DNA of 37,053 nt from CAZBDU01 sp964490725 (lineage in GTDB: Bacteria; Spirochaetota; Spirochaetia; SZUA-6; DRHE01): NCBI GenBank assembly GCA_964490725.1, contig CAZBDU010000053.1, forward strand, positions 1 to 37,053. The letters are read 5' to 3'. The notes beneath the pieces were generated by a model. That model searched no databases. It saw nothing but the letters and a program-made list of their open reading frames with translations, and had not been told where the DNA came from. A program made the position numbers and the translations under genes. This document shows, piece after piece, positions 23,786 through 31,899 of the stretch (position 1 is its first letter; each line of letters opens with the position of its first letter).

Positions 23786-24972
23786 CCGTCCTCGCCCCGG
23801 CTCCCGGGCGGGCGCGGAGGCCGCAGCAGGCTGGCGCGAGTGAGCTTGCCGCCGCGCTCGCGAATGCGCGCCGCGGCCTCCTCCACCAGCCGCCTTCGCT
23901 CTGCGCCGTCCTGGAACAGCTCACCCTGGACCGCGGGGCGGCCTTCGCTCACGTTGGCCACCCCCACCCCGACGAGGCGCACCGGTGTGCGTCCGTCCCA
24001 GCGTCCATTCAGCAGCTCCATGGCGAGCCGGTGAAGGTCGTCGGAGGAGGCGATGGGGCGCCCCACGGTCCTGCGGGCGGAGGTGGTGGTGAAATCGAAC
24101 AGGCGCAGCTTCAGGAAGGCGGTGTTGCTCTGCGCGGCGGAGCGGATCATGCGCTGCGCCACCTGCTGGGAGAGCTCCAGAAGGGCCCGTGCCAGGACCT
24201 CGCGGTCGGTGACGTCGGTCTCGAAGGTGGTCTCGCTGGACATGGAGTGGCTCCGGGGCTGGTCTGCGTAGATGCCCGGGTCCTCGCCGCGGGCCACCCG
24301 GAACAGGTAGCTTCCCGCGGCTTCTCCCATCATGGAGCGCAGCATCGGCTCGGAAAGCTCCCGCAGTCGCCGCACGGTGCGCACGTTCAGCTCCTCCAGG
24401 CGCTCCAGAGTCTTCCTGCCCACCCCCCAGAGCTGCCGCAGCTCCAGCCTCTCCAGAAAGGAGGCCTCTTCACCGGGGCCGATCACGGTGAGCCCGTCGG
24501 GCTTGCCAAACTCGGAGGCAAGCTTGGCCAGATAGCGGTTGGGGGCCACCCCCACAGAGATGGTCAGGCCCGTGCCCGTGCGTACCCGCTCCTTGAGACG
24601 CCGGGCCGCCTCCGCGGGAGGGCCGAACAGCCGCTCGGTTCCGCTCAGGTCCAGGGACGCCTCGTCGATGGAGATCTGCCGCAGCTGCGGAGTGAAGGAG
24701 GCCAGGATCTGCATGACGCGCTCGGAGTACTCCAGGTAGCGCTGCATGCGCACCGGCAGATACACCCCCAGCGGGCAGCGCCGGCAGGCCTCGGAGATGG
24801 GCATGGCCGAGCGGATTCCGAACTGCCGCGCCTCGTAGGAGCAGGAGGACACCACGCCTCGCCGCCCCGGCGCCGCGCCGACGATCACCGGCTTTCCCCG
24901 CAGGGACGGCTGCTCCAGCTGCTCCACCGCGGCATAGAAGGCGTCCAGGTCCACGTGGAAGATGACCTTCAT
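23782..24972 (-). CDS. dinB: DNA polymerase IV (Y-family translesion polymerase)
   Basis: A 396-aa Y-family polymerase that copies past damaged template bases. Catalytic carboxylates are Asp8 (HVDLDAFYAAVEQ) and Asp103-Glu104 (SIDEASLDLSG). SYEARQFGIRSAMP is the nucleotide-binding segment, SVGVAPNRYLAKLASEFGKPDG follows, and the little-finger domain is normal. A beta-clamp binding motif, QGELF, lies near residue 355, before a charged tail. The ATG at 24972 follows the upstream stop by 9 nt with GAGGG between. No LexA-type operator is visible because the gene is internal to an operon headed by a membrane protein gene, an odd setting for a damage-response polymerase. Confidence 0.93.
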   Translation of the reverse strand: MKVIFHVDLDAFYAAVEQLEQPSLRGKPVIVGAAPGRRGVVSSCSYEARQFGIRSAMPISEACRRCPLGVYLPVRMQRYLEYSERVMQILASFTPQLRQISIDEASLDLSGTERLFGPPAEAARRLKERVRTGTGLTISVGVAPNRYLAKLASEFGKPDGLTVIGPGEEASFLERLELRQLWGVGRKTLERLEELNVRTVRRLRELSEPMLRSMMGEAAGSYLFRVARGEDPGIYADQPRSHSMSSETTFETDVTDREVLARALLELSQQVAQRMIRSAAQSNTAFLKLRLFDFTTTSARRTVGRPIASSDDLHRLAMELLNGRWDGRTPVRLVGVGVANVSEGRPAVQGELFQDGAERRRLVEEAAARIRERGGKLTRASLLRPPRPPGSRGEDG

Positions 24973-24981
24973 CGGGGGCCC

Positions 24982-27189
24982 TCAGGTCTTCAGCTCCATC
25001 TCCGCGTTGTAGGTGGTCCGCTCCTTCACCACCTTGCCCGGCCCGGACACCGAGATGGAAGTGGGGATGTTCAGGTACTCCAGGGTGATGGCCAGGGTGA
25101 AGGTGCGGCCCCGCGGCACGGTGAGCTGCACCGGCAGGGGCAGGGGCGGGTTCACCCCGATCAGAACCTCGTAGCGCCTTCCGGTGCGGTCCATCTGGTA
25201 GGGGAAGTTGCAGTCGAAGAGGACGAACTCTTCGGGTGAAGACACCACCAGCTTCACCCGGTACGGCGCGCCGGAGGGCGCCAAAGTCACGGTGACGTTC
25301 TTGCGGTCCAGGAACGCCACGCTGGAGGTTCGCGTCTGAAGCAGGGTCGGGACCTGCCGCGTGGACAGCACGTAGCGTCTGGAGGACGAATCGATCCCCA
25401 CCGTCTGCCCGTCCTGGCGCACCCGGAGCACCCCCAGGGGCGCCGGGCTCTCGATGCGCAGGGTCCCCGCAGCCTCCCGTTGGTCCACCAGGTAGGCCAC
25501 CGTCACCGGCTGGCGGCGGCCGGCTCGGTAGGGCCAGTACACCAGGAAGCCCGCCAGCAGCCCGAGGAACACCACCGACAGCATCGAGTAGCCCACCAGG
25601 TGCCGCGTCCGCTCGGGGACCCTGTGGAAGACCGGCAGGATCATCCGCAGCCGGATGAACATCAGCACGAAGGGCAGCAGGATCACCGCCATCAGCAGGT
25701 TTCCTGCCAGGGGCGACAGCAGGAGCACCCGGCAGAACTCAAGCTGCGGCACCAGAAACAGCTCCACCACGGTCTTCACGATCCAGTAGGGAGCGGCCAG
25801 GAAGAACAGCAGCTTGAGGTACTTGTTGGGCGTGACGGAGAACAGCAGCGCGAAGGTGAACGCCCACAGGAAGTAGTAGGTGAAGGAGATGTTGATCACC
25901 GCCAGCACGACCACGTCCAGCAGGAGGAACACCAGAGCCGCGGCGGAGTAGAAGCTTCCCCGCACCGGGAACACTCGCCTGTGAAAGAGCCGAAACAGGA
26001 CAAAGACGATCAGCAGGGCGAAGGCCAGCTTGAAGGCCAGAAAGGGCAGCGGCAGGAAGGTCCACAGGAGCGGCATGCGTCTCAGCGCCAGGATGCCCTG
26101 GAGCATCCACGTGGAGGCGTACAGCAGGCCGAAGCACAGGGCGAAGAACAGGGGCAGCGCCCACAGGTTGCGGAACAGCGTCCGCAGGTACTTGCGCAGC
26201 CTGCGCGTGAACGCCAGCCCGTACAGCAGGATCGAGGCGAGCACCGCGATAAGCAGAATCACGTAGGTCTGCTCCGAAATGCTGAAGTAGAACCCCCGCG
26301 CCTGGAAGAACAGATAGTGCCGGTCCCAGGTCTCCGGAATGCCGCCGTGGAAGGCGTCCATAAACGCCCCCAGGTACAGGCCGAAGGAGAACAGCCAGTT
26401 GTGCCGCGCGGAGGGCTCCAGGGGCCCGTATTCCCCGGCGAAGCTGACTGCGGGATAGCCGGCGTACAGGTACGGCTCGATGATCGTGCGCTCCCTGGTC
26501 AGGCCGGTGCGAAAGACCTGGTTCTCGTTGCCCCGGACCAGGAAGAACAGATCGGTCTTGTTGAGGGCCGCGGTGGTCCGCTCGATGAGCCAGTAGGGAG
26601 TCTCGATCCCGCGCCCGCTGGAGCGCACGTGCAGGCGGCTGGGGATGGCCCGCATGTTCAGGTAGAGGAGCATCACCCGGTGGTCCGGGTAGAAGTCCCT
26701 CAAGAACAGGCGCGAGCCCATCGGATAGGCCGGCCCTTCGCCGTACTCGGCACCCAGGAACAGGACCTTCACGGAGATCGGCGGGCGGTGCATCCGCATC
26801 TGCTCCAGTGCAGCCAGCGCCAGTGCGATGTTGACCGAGCCGTCCAGGGCCGGCGGCGCATCGGGGGGGTTGTCCAGCGGCACCGCCAGCACCAGGGTGT
26901 CCGGCAGATCCCCGGGAATGTCCGCCTGCAGGCAGGAGGAGAAGGAATGGGTGAGGTCCGACTCCTGGAAGCCGAAGCGGCTGTAGGAGATGGACAGGCT
27001 CTGCAGCCGTTTCTCGATGTAGGCCAGGAGCTCCCGCTCCGAGGCGGAGCCCTCCAGCCGCGGGTATAGCGAACGCACGAAGCTCAAGTCCTCTTCGATC
27101 CGATCGACGTCGGCGGGAAGAAGGGGATTCTGCGCGAACAGGGCGACAGGCAGCACGAGCAGCAGGAGCGCAACGAGCTTGGCCAGCAT
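24982..27189 (-). CDS. Multi-spanning membrane protein with degenerate M28 peptidase-like domain
   Basis: A 735-aa protein. A Sec signal (residues 1-19, ending in LFAQ) is followed by a ~280-aa extracytoplasmic domain shaped like an M28 aminopeptidase: SVNIALALAALEQM after an Asp, then LFLGAEYGEG and MGSRLFLRDF. The zinc site is altered: the usual H-x-D is Pro104-Leu-Asp106 and the EE pair is Glu148-Tyr149, so peptidase activity is doubtful. About eight membrane segments follow (~305-600), then a ~130-aa beta-rich C-terminal domain on the outer face. I do not recognise a characterised homologue; the type is reminiscent of spirochaetal hypothetical proteins. The start is set by a promoter ending 8 bases upstream. 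dinB follows by 9 nt. Confidence 0.75.
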   Translation of the reverse strand: MLAKLVALLLLVLPVALFAQNPLLPADVDRIEEDLSFVRSLYPRLEGSASERELLAYIEKRLQSLSISYSRFGFQESDLTHSFSSCLQADIPGDLPDTLVLAVPLDNPPDAPPALDGSVNIALALAALEQMRMHRPPISVKVLFLGAEYGEGPAYPMGSRLFLRDFYPDHRVMLLYLNMRAIPSRLHVRSSGRGIETPYWLIERTTAALNKTDLFFLVRGNENQVFRTGLTRERTIIEPYLYAGYPAVSFAGEYGPLEPSARHNWLFSFGLYLGAFMDAFHGGIPETWDRHYLFFQARGFYFSISEQTYVILLIAVLASILLYGLAFTRRLRKYLRTLFRNLWALPLFFALCFGLLYASTWMLQGILALRRMPLLWTFLPLPFLAFKLAFALLIVFVLFRLFHRRVFPVRGSFYSAAALVFLLLDVVVLAVINISFTYYFLWAFTFALLFSVTPNKYLKLLFFLAAPYWIVKTVVELFLVPQLEFCRVLLLSPLAGNLLMAVILLPFVLMFIRLRMILPVFHRVPERTRHLVGYSMLSVVFLGLLAGFLVYWPYRAGRRQPVTVAYLVDQREAAGTLRIESPAPLGVLRVRQDGQTVGIDSSSRRYVLSTRQVPTLLQTRTSSVAFLDRKNVTVTLAPSGAPYRVKLVVSSPEEFVLFDCNFPYQMDRTGRRYEVLIGVNPPLPLPVQLTVPRGRTFTLAITLEYLNIPTSISVSGPGKVVKERTTYNAEMELKT

Positions 27190-27197
27190 CGCCCTCA

Positions 27198-27226
27198 AGC
27201 ATAGCGAAGGGAAAACGCGATTGCAA
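27198..27226 (-). promoter_or_regulatory. Predicted leaderless promoter of the M28-like/dinB operon, shared -35
   Basis: On the minus strand TTGCAA (27221-27226), a 17-bp spacer and TATGCT (27198-27203), ending 8 bases before the ATG at 27189. TTGCAA is its own reverse complement and also serves the opposite promoter. Confidence 0.6.
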
Positions 27227-27249
27227 TATGAGCGCCTATCGGGTATCAT
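27221..27249 (+). promoter_or_regulatory. Predicted promoter of the nitroreductase gene, shared -35
   Basis: TTGCAA (27221-27226), a 17-bp spacer and TATCAT (27244-27249). The ATG is 13 bases after the -10, so the leader is about 7 nt with no Shine-Dalgarno sequence. It shares its -35 bases with the divergent promoter. Confidence 0.55.
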
Positions 27250-27262
27250 AAATATCGGCAGC

Positions 27263-27772
27263 ATGGAAATCCTTCCCGAGATCCTCAAGCGACGAAGCGT
27301 AAGCACATTCAAGGCGGACCCGGTGAGCAGAGACAGCCTGGAGAGGGTGCTGGAGGCGGGCAGGCTGGCCCCTTCGGCCAAGAACCGCCAGGAGTGGCGG
27401 TTCGTGGTGATCCAGAAGCGGAGCGTCCGCGACAAGATCCGGGAAGCGGCCTTCAACGAGGAGAAGGTGGGCCAGGCGCCGGCCATCGTGGCCATCTGCA
27501 CCACCAACACCGAGTACCGCATGCCCAACGGGCATCTGTCCTACCCGGTGGACCTGAGCATCGCGGCGGCGTTCATGATGCTGCAGGCGGTGCACGAGGG
27601 CCTGGGGACCTGCTGCATCACCACCTTCGACGAGCTGGCCGTGAAGGAGACCATCACGGTCCCCTACTCGATGCGGGTCCTGCTCCTGCTGCTGGTGGGT
27701 CACCCCGACTCCCTTCCCGAGGTCAGCCACCGCAAGGCCCTGAAGAGCCTGGTTTCCTTCGACCACTGGTAG
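27263..27772 (+). CDS. Nitroreductase-family FMN oxidoreductase
   Basis: A 169-aa flavoprotein of the short nitroreductase class, reducing nitro, quinone or similar compounds with NAD(P)H and FMN. The N-terminus EILKRRSVSTFKADPVSRD carries the RRSV motif that binds FMN phosphate, followed by APSAKNRQEWRFVVI. A central helix, DLSIAAAFMMLQAVHEGLG, then CCITTFDE, and LLLLVGHPDSLP near the C-terminus fit the family. The physiological substrate is unknown. I start at the ATG at 27263; longer frames would run back through the promoter. It is a single-gene unit, divergent from the M28-like gene. Confidence 0.88.
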   Translation: MEILPEILKRRSVSTFKADPVSRDSLERVLEAGRLAPSAKNRQEWRFVVIQKRSVRDKIREAAFNEEKVGQAPAIVAICTTNTEYRMPNGHLSYPVDLSIAAAFMMLQAVHEGLGTCCITTFDELAVKETITVPYSMRVLLLLLVGHPDSLPEVSHRKALKSLVSFDHW

Positions 27773-27776
27773 CGTC

Positions 27777-27811
27777 CCGGAGGCGGCGGTGCGTGCAGGC
27801 CGGCCCTCCGG
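27777..27811. terminator. Possible hairpin between the nitroreductase and PilZ genes
   Basis: CCGGAGG (27777-27783) and CCTCCGG (27805-27811) form a 7-bp stem with a 21-nt loop between two convergent stops. There is no T-tract. Confidence 0.3.
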
Positions 27812-27823
27812 TTGCCGGCGCGC

Positions 27824-28159
27824 TCAAGCGCCGCCGTAGTACGCCAGCAGCCGCTGCAGATCCTTCCGGTATCGCGGCTCGCTGGGCGGTATGATCTCCC
27901 CCCCCAGCAGGTGGTACATCTGGTCCGGCCTGGACCAGCGCACGACCATGGACAGCGGGAAGGGCTCCACTCCCATCTCGAGCAGCGGCAGCACCGACAG
28001 GCGGACGGTCTTCCCCGGGGCAAGGGCCAGGGGGCGCAGAAGCGCCACACGGATGCCTCCAGGGCTCAGGTCCCGCAGGTAGCCGGGAATCTTCTGGTCC
28101 AGGACCAGCACCTTGGCATAGGCGCTGCTTCGGGGGTGCCGTCGCTGATCAGAGCCCAT
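27824..28159 (-). CDS. PilZ-domain protein, probable c-di-GMP receptor
   Basis: A 111-aa single-domain protein. Both halves of the PilZ c-di-GMP site are present: Arg6-x3-Arg10 (QRRHPR) and D30-L-S32-P-G-G35 (DLSPGG). The rest is the expected beta-barrel. It should bind c-di-GMP and change an interaction partner's activity. Its start lies inside the 3' end of the HATPase gene (11-nt overlap), so the two are translationally coupled and probably work together. The two EAL proteins at 1782-5267 provide candidate enzymes for lowering its ligand. Confidence 0.88.
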   Translation of the reverse strand: MGSDQRRHPRSSAYAKVLVLDQKIPGYLRDLSPGGIRVALLRPLALAPGKTVRLSVLPLLEMGVEPFPLSMVVRWSRPDQMYHLLGGEIIPPSEPRYRKDLQRLLAYYGGA

Positions 28160-28682
28160 CGTGGTCTCCTCCGATTCCCAGTGTGATCAGGGTGCCCTGG
28201 ACCCTACCCTCGGCCCAGGGGACGGCCCGGTCCTGCCCGTCGAGAAAGCGCAGCTCGAACTCGGGAAAGGTTCTGCGCGCGATCAGGAGCCCCATGCCGA
28301 AGCGCTGAAAGCCGTTGCGGCGCTGGTACTCGTGGAACTCCTTCGAGTTGTGATCCACCCGAGCGGGCAGATCGTCCAGATCGTAGGGAAGGCTCGCCGG
28401 ATCGAATCCTCCCCCGTAGTCGCGCACGGCGATGCGCAGGCGACCCTGCTCCGAGCGGAGAGCCACGTGCACCGGCCGGGGCTCGGAGCGTTCGCGGTGG
28501 GCCCGCAGTGAATTGCTCACCAGCTCCAGCAGCGCATACTTCACGTTGTCCTGGTTCGCGACGAAAGCCGGCAGCCGGATCCGTTCCAGGGTGTGCAGCA
28601 CCCGCCGGAAATCCACCGAGGCGCAGACCTCGAGGGACAGCCTTCTGGTCTTCTTCAGCTCAAAACGAAGGTAATCTGGCAT
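28149..28682 (-). CDS. HATPase_c domain protein (anti-sigma-kinase-like ATPase)
   Basis: A 177-aa GHKL ATPase domain without a phospho-acceptor His domain, membrane segment or sensor. The N box is ELVSNSLRAH (Asn57), the G1 box RDYGGGFDP (Asp88) and the G2 box FGMGLLIA (129-136). A stand-alone domain of this size is like RsbW/SpoIIAB-type anti-sigma kinases or cytoplasmic adapter kinases, but no anti-anti-sigma partner is encoded beside it. Instead it is coupled to a PilZ protein, which suggests c-di-GMP control of its activity. No good Shine-Dalgarno sequence precedes the ATG at 28682 and I could not define its promoter. It diverges from the 1025-aa ATPase-like/TPR gene across 59 bp. Confidence 0.8.
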   Translation of the reverse strand: MPDYLRFELKKTRRLSLEVCASVDFRRVLHTLERIRLPAFVANQDNVKYALLELVSNSLRAHRERSEPRPVHVALRSEQGRLRIAVRDYGGGFDPASLPYDLDDLPARVDHNSKEFHEYQRRNGFQRFGMGLLIARRTFPEFELRFLDGQDRAVPWAEGRVQGTLITLGIGGDHDGL

Positions 28683-28706
28683 CTGGATTTCCCGGCCCCC
28701 GGACCT

Positions 28707-28735
28707 TTGAAAATGGGCTCCGTTTGGTGTTTAAT
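28707..28735 (+). promoter_or_regulatory. Predicted leaderless promoter of the 1025-aa ATPase-like/TPR gene
   Basis: TTGAAA (28707-28712), a 17-bp spacer and TTTAAT (28730-28735), ending 6 bases before GTG 28742. No Shine-Dalgarno sequence is present. Confidence 0.6.
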
Positions 28736-28741
28736 GGTTCC

Positions 28742-31700
28742 GTGCTCTATCTCTGGGTCGCTGTCGACTATTATAGACAACTCGAGCGAACAAACCAAGA
28801 TCTTCTTTCCGCTTTGCGCGGCTCCCTGGAGCAGGCCGCCGCGGCGAGGGGGCTGGTGCCGCGAGGTCCCGAAGGGGAGATGCTCTGGCAGCTGCACGAG
28901 CCGCCCAGGGAGGCCATGGAGTGCGTTCTGGAGGTGCACCGGCTGCTGGCCGAGCGACGAGAGGAGCTGTACGGGTTCTCCCTGTTCGTCTTTGCCTGTC
29001 CGGAGGAGCCGGAAAAGGTGCTGCGGCTGCTGCGCCGGCAGCTGCTGACCATCGAGGAGGACGAGGGGATCTGGCTGGAGGACCAGGCCCGGGAGCAGCT
29101 CGCGGAGACCGTCCAGACCCGGCGGGCGGGACCCCTGTGGAAGGCCTCTGCCCAGCTGCCCGCCGTCCGCCGGGTAGTGCCGCGCCGCAAGACGGCGTGG
29201 AACCACCCGGAGGCGCTTCGAGAGCTGCGCCGCGCGGTGGCGGGTCAGCACCTGGGCCGCTCGCGGCACCGGGGCGTGCTGGTATACGGCCCGGTGGCCG
29301 CGGAGAACCGGCTGATCGTGGATGCCCTGGTGGCCGGCCTCTACCGGGAGCTTCCCGGGCCGCCGCGGTTGTGTGCGATGCCCCGGCGCCGTTCCCCCGT
29401 CCATCCGTTCCTGAGTGCGATCAACCCCAACTTCCTGCCGGCGGCGGGGCGCTACCTGACCGGCAGGGAAGCGCGGCTCTGGGAGGAGCTCGCTCCCCTG
29501 CTGATCTACCTGCGGGGCGGAGGGGGAGGGCTGGGCGGGGGATTTCTGCAGCTGCGGCCTGCCCCACGGCCGGTGGGGCGGCAGGCCGCCGAGGAGGGGC
29601 CGGCCCCGCCGCCGGGGATCTGCACGGACAGGATCGAGGTGGACGTGTTCCTTGCCTTCCAGCTCTACCTGCTGGCCTACCTGCACATGGCCGAGGAGAA
29701 TCTCCTGCCGGGGCTGCTGGTCCTGGAGGGTGCAGACGAGCTGTCCGATGCGGCGCGGGGCCGCCTGGCGCTCCTCCTGCGGGATTTCTGCCGCAGGCCG
29801 TCCTTCGTGCCCGTGTTCAGCGCTACCGGGCTGGACCTGCCCCAGGAGCTGGCCGGCCTGCCGGTGGCGAAGGTGGCGATGCTGCCCCTGAGCCTGCGCC
29901 GCATGCGGCGGCTGGCCTCCGAGGTGTTTCCGGGCCTCAAGCTGCCGGTGGAGGCGCTGCGGACGCTGCGCCGCAGCTCCCAGGGCAAGCTGGTGCCCTT
30001 CTTCCACGCCCTCCTGCACCTGGAGCGCTCGCGGAGGATCGTCCGGGACGGGCTGGTGCATCGTTGGCAGGAGGGGAAGGCCCTGTCCCTTCCGGGCCTC
30101 CCGCTGGCCCTGAGCTGGCAGCTGGTGAGCTCGCTCTCTGCGGATCAGAGGCAGCTCCTGTTCCTGGCCTACCTGCAGTCGGGGCTGCTGGACACGGGGG
30201 GGTTTCTGGCGGTGCTGGCGGGACTGGGCCGGCAACGCGCGGATAAGAGCCTGGAGGAGCTGGAGGATCTGGGCCTCCTGTGCGTGGACACCTACGTGAC
30301 GCCGCTGTTTGCGGGGCTGCGCCGGCGGGTGCGGGCCCGTGCGCTGGAGGAGGACCCGACGATCGAGGAGCGTTTCGTAGACCAGCTCCTGGCGCGGTGG
30401 AGGTCGGGGGAGTTCCGGCAGCTGGTCCTGCTGTTCTTCCTGCTGGTGCGCGCGGGGAGGGCGGAGCCCGCCGCGGAGGTTCTGGAAGAGCTGTTTCGGC
30501 AGAAGCTGGACGAGCTGGACTTCCCGGGGGCGAGGCTCTTTCTGGACCGGAAGCAGCTCCGCTTTGCCGGCGCGCTCAGCCCGGCACGCCGCGGCCAGCT
30601 CCAGCAGCTGCTGGCAGCGGTGCGGCTGCGCGCCAGCCTGCTGGAGGGGCGGCACTCCGAGGCGCAGGAGTGGTACCTGAAGGCGGTGGACCTCGCCGAG
30701 GAGCAGGAAGAAGGCAGGGGGAGAGGCGAGCTGTGCCTGCAGATGGCCCGCTACCTGGCCGCGGCTGGGGAAGGAGCCGCGGCCACCGGATGGGCGAAGC
30801 GCGCGCTGATGCAGTATCAGGGCCTGGAGGACGTTCTCGGAGAGAGGCGAGCCACCGTCGAGCTGGGGGCGGTCCTGCTGGCGGAGTCCAAGGTGGAAGA
30901 GGCGCTGGAGTACCTCTCCTTCGCGGAGAGCTCTGCGGGCCAGGGCCCGGTGGTGGAGGACCTGAGGGCGGGCGCGCTCAAGGGGGCGGCCCTGTTCCTG
31001 CAGGGCAACCTCAGCAGGGCCGCCGTCGTCACGGAAGCCGCGCGGGTGCTGGCCCAGGCCCTGGGGCGCCGGGAGTGGGAGCTGTTCCTGACCTTCCTGC
31101 AGGCGCGGCTGTCCTTCGAGCTCGGTGAGTACCAGTCCGCGGCGGAGCAGTTCCAGGGGTGTCTGGTCCTGGAGCGCCTGTACCGAACCGAGAGGGCCGT
31201 CCCGGTGCTCTACGCCTGGCTGGCCCGGAGCTTCGCCTACGCCGGCGCCGCGGACACGGCCGTTCACATGCTGCAGGAGCTGCCCCGGCGGTGGGAGGGG
31301 GAGCTGTTTCTGGCCGAGGCGCTGTCCCGGCGGGGGGAGTACCGCCCCGCCCTGGAGGCGGTGGGGCGGGCCATGGAGGCCGCCCCGGCGGCTGCCAGCC
31401 TCTCTCCGGAGCAGGTGGACTGGAGCAACGGGTTCGCGGGGGTGGAGGGGCGCTGCACCGCGCTGCACCGCGACGGGGCCCTGGCCGTACGGCTGCTCCA
31501 GGCCTTTCAGGCCTACCTGTGGGGACTGATCGGCGCGGGGGAGCGGGGCGTGGAGCAGCTGCACGCCATCACCCGCGGTGGGAGCGTCCCGCTGGAGGAT
31601 CCCTATCAGGGGCTGTACCATTACTTCTACGCGTCGACGCTGCCGGAGATCCGGCAGGGTGAGACCGATGACAGCCTCACCGTGCTCAACAAGGCCCTGA

Positions 31701-31819
31701 AGCTCACCCAGCAGCGGGCCAGCCACATCGAGGATTCCACGGTGCGCTACCACTATCTCAACCGCAACTTCTGGAATGCCCGTCTTCTGGAGGAGGCGCG
31801 CAAGCGCAGGCTGATGTAG
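28742..31819 (+). CDS. Large protein with degenerate P-loop ATPase-like region and C-terminal TPR-like repeats
   Basis: A 1025-aa soluble protein. Residues ~1-150 form an N-terminal region I do not recognise. Residues ~155-420 look like a STAND/AAA-type NTPase: VLVYGPVAAENR (about 179-190) is where Walker A should be but lacks the GK[ST], and LLVLEGADE (about 325-333) fits Walker B. Winged-helix-like segments follow, and ~560-1010 are helical repeats (for example YLKAVDLAEEQ, ALEYLSFAESS and SAAEQFQGCLVLERLYR) of TPR character. Without Walker A it probably does not hydrolyse ATP. The start is the GTG at 28742, 6 bases after TTTAAT. Base use is like its neighbours. The AAA gene begins 80 bp downstream with its own promoter. 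Function unknown; a signalling scaffold is the likeliest reading. Confidence 0.75.
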   Translation: MLYLWVAVDYYRQLERTNQDLLSALRGSLEQAAAARGLVPRGPEGEMLWQLHEPPREAMECVLEVHRLLAERREELYGFSLFVFACPEEPEKVLRLLRRQLLTIEEDEGIWLEDQAREQLAETVQTRRAGPLWKASAQLPAVRRVVPRRKTAWNHPEALRELRRAVAGQHLGRSRHRGVLVYGPVAAENRLIVDALVAGLYRELPGPPRLCAMPRRRSPVHPFLSAINPNFLPAAGRYLTGREARLWEELAPLLIYLRGGGGGLGGGFLQLRPAPRPVGRQAAEEGPAPPPGICTDRIEVDVFLAFQLYLLAYLHMAEENLLPGLLVLEGADELSDAARGRLALLLRDFCRRPSFVPVFSATGLDLPQELAGLPVAKVAMLPLSLRRMRRLASEVFPGLKLPVEALRTLRRSSQGKLVPFFHALLHLERSRRIVRDGLVHRWQEGKALSLPGLPLALSWQLVSSLSADQRQLLFLAYLQSGLLDTGGFLAVLAGLGRQRADKSLEELEDLGLLCVDTYVTPLFAGLRRRVRARALEEDPTIEERFVDQLLARWRSGEFRQLVLLFFLLVRAGRAEPAAEVLEELFRQKLDELDFPGARLFLDRKQLRFAGALSPARRGQLQQLLAAVRLRASLLEGRHSEAQEWYLKAVDLAEEQEEGRGRGELCLQMARYLAAAGEGAAATGWAKRALMQYQGLEDVLGERRATVELGAVLLAESKVEEALEYLSFAESSAGQGPVVEDLRAGALKGAALFLQGNLSRAAVVTEAARVLAQALGRREWELFLTFLQARLSFELGEYQSAAEQFQGCLVLERLYRTERAVPVLYAWLARSFAYAGAADTAVHMLQELPRRWEGELFLAEALSRRGEYRPALEAVGRAMEAAPAAASLSPEQVDWSNGFAGVEGRCTALHRDGALAVRLLQAFQAYLWGLIGAGERGVEQLHAITRGGSVPLEDPYQGLYHYFYASTLPEIRQGETDDSLTVLNKALKLTQQRASHIEDSTVRYHYLNRNFWNARLLEEARKRRLM

Positions 31820-31843
31820 CCTCACGAGCCTCACGGGCGGCGG

Positions 31844-31872
31844 TTGACGCCCGGCCTCCAGACCCCTATACT
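31844..31872 (+). promoter_or_regulatory. Predicted promoter of the AAA gene
   Basis: TTGACG (31844-31849), a 17-bp spacer and TATACT (31867-31872). The leader is about 20 nt and carries GGGAGGGG just before GTG 31900, so this gene has a normal ribosome site. Confidence 0.65.
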
Positions 31873-31899
31873 CTAGAAGTCTTTTCCTGGGAGGGGAAA

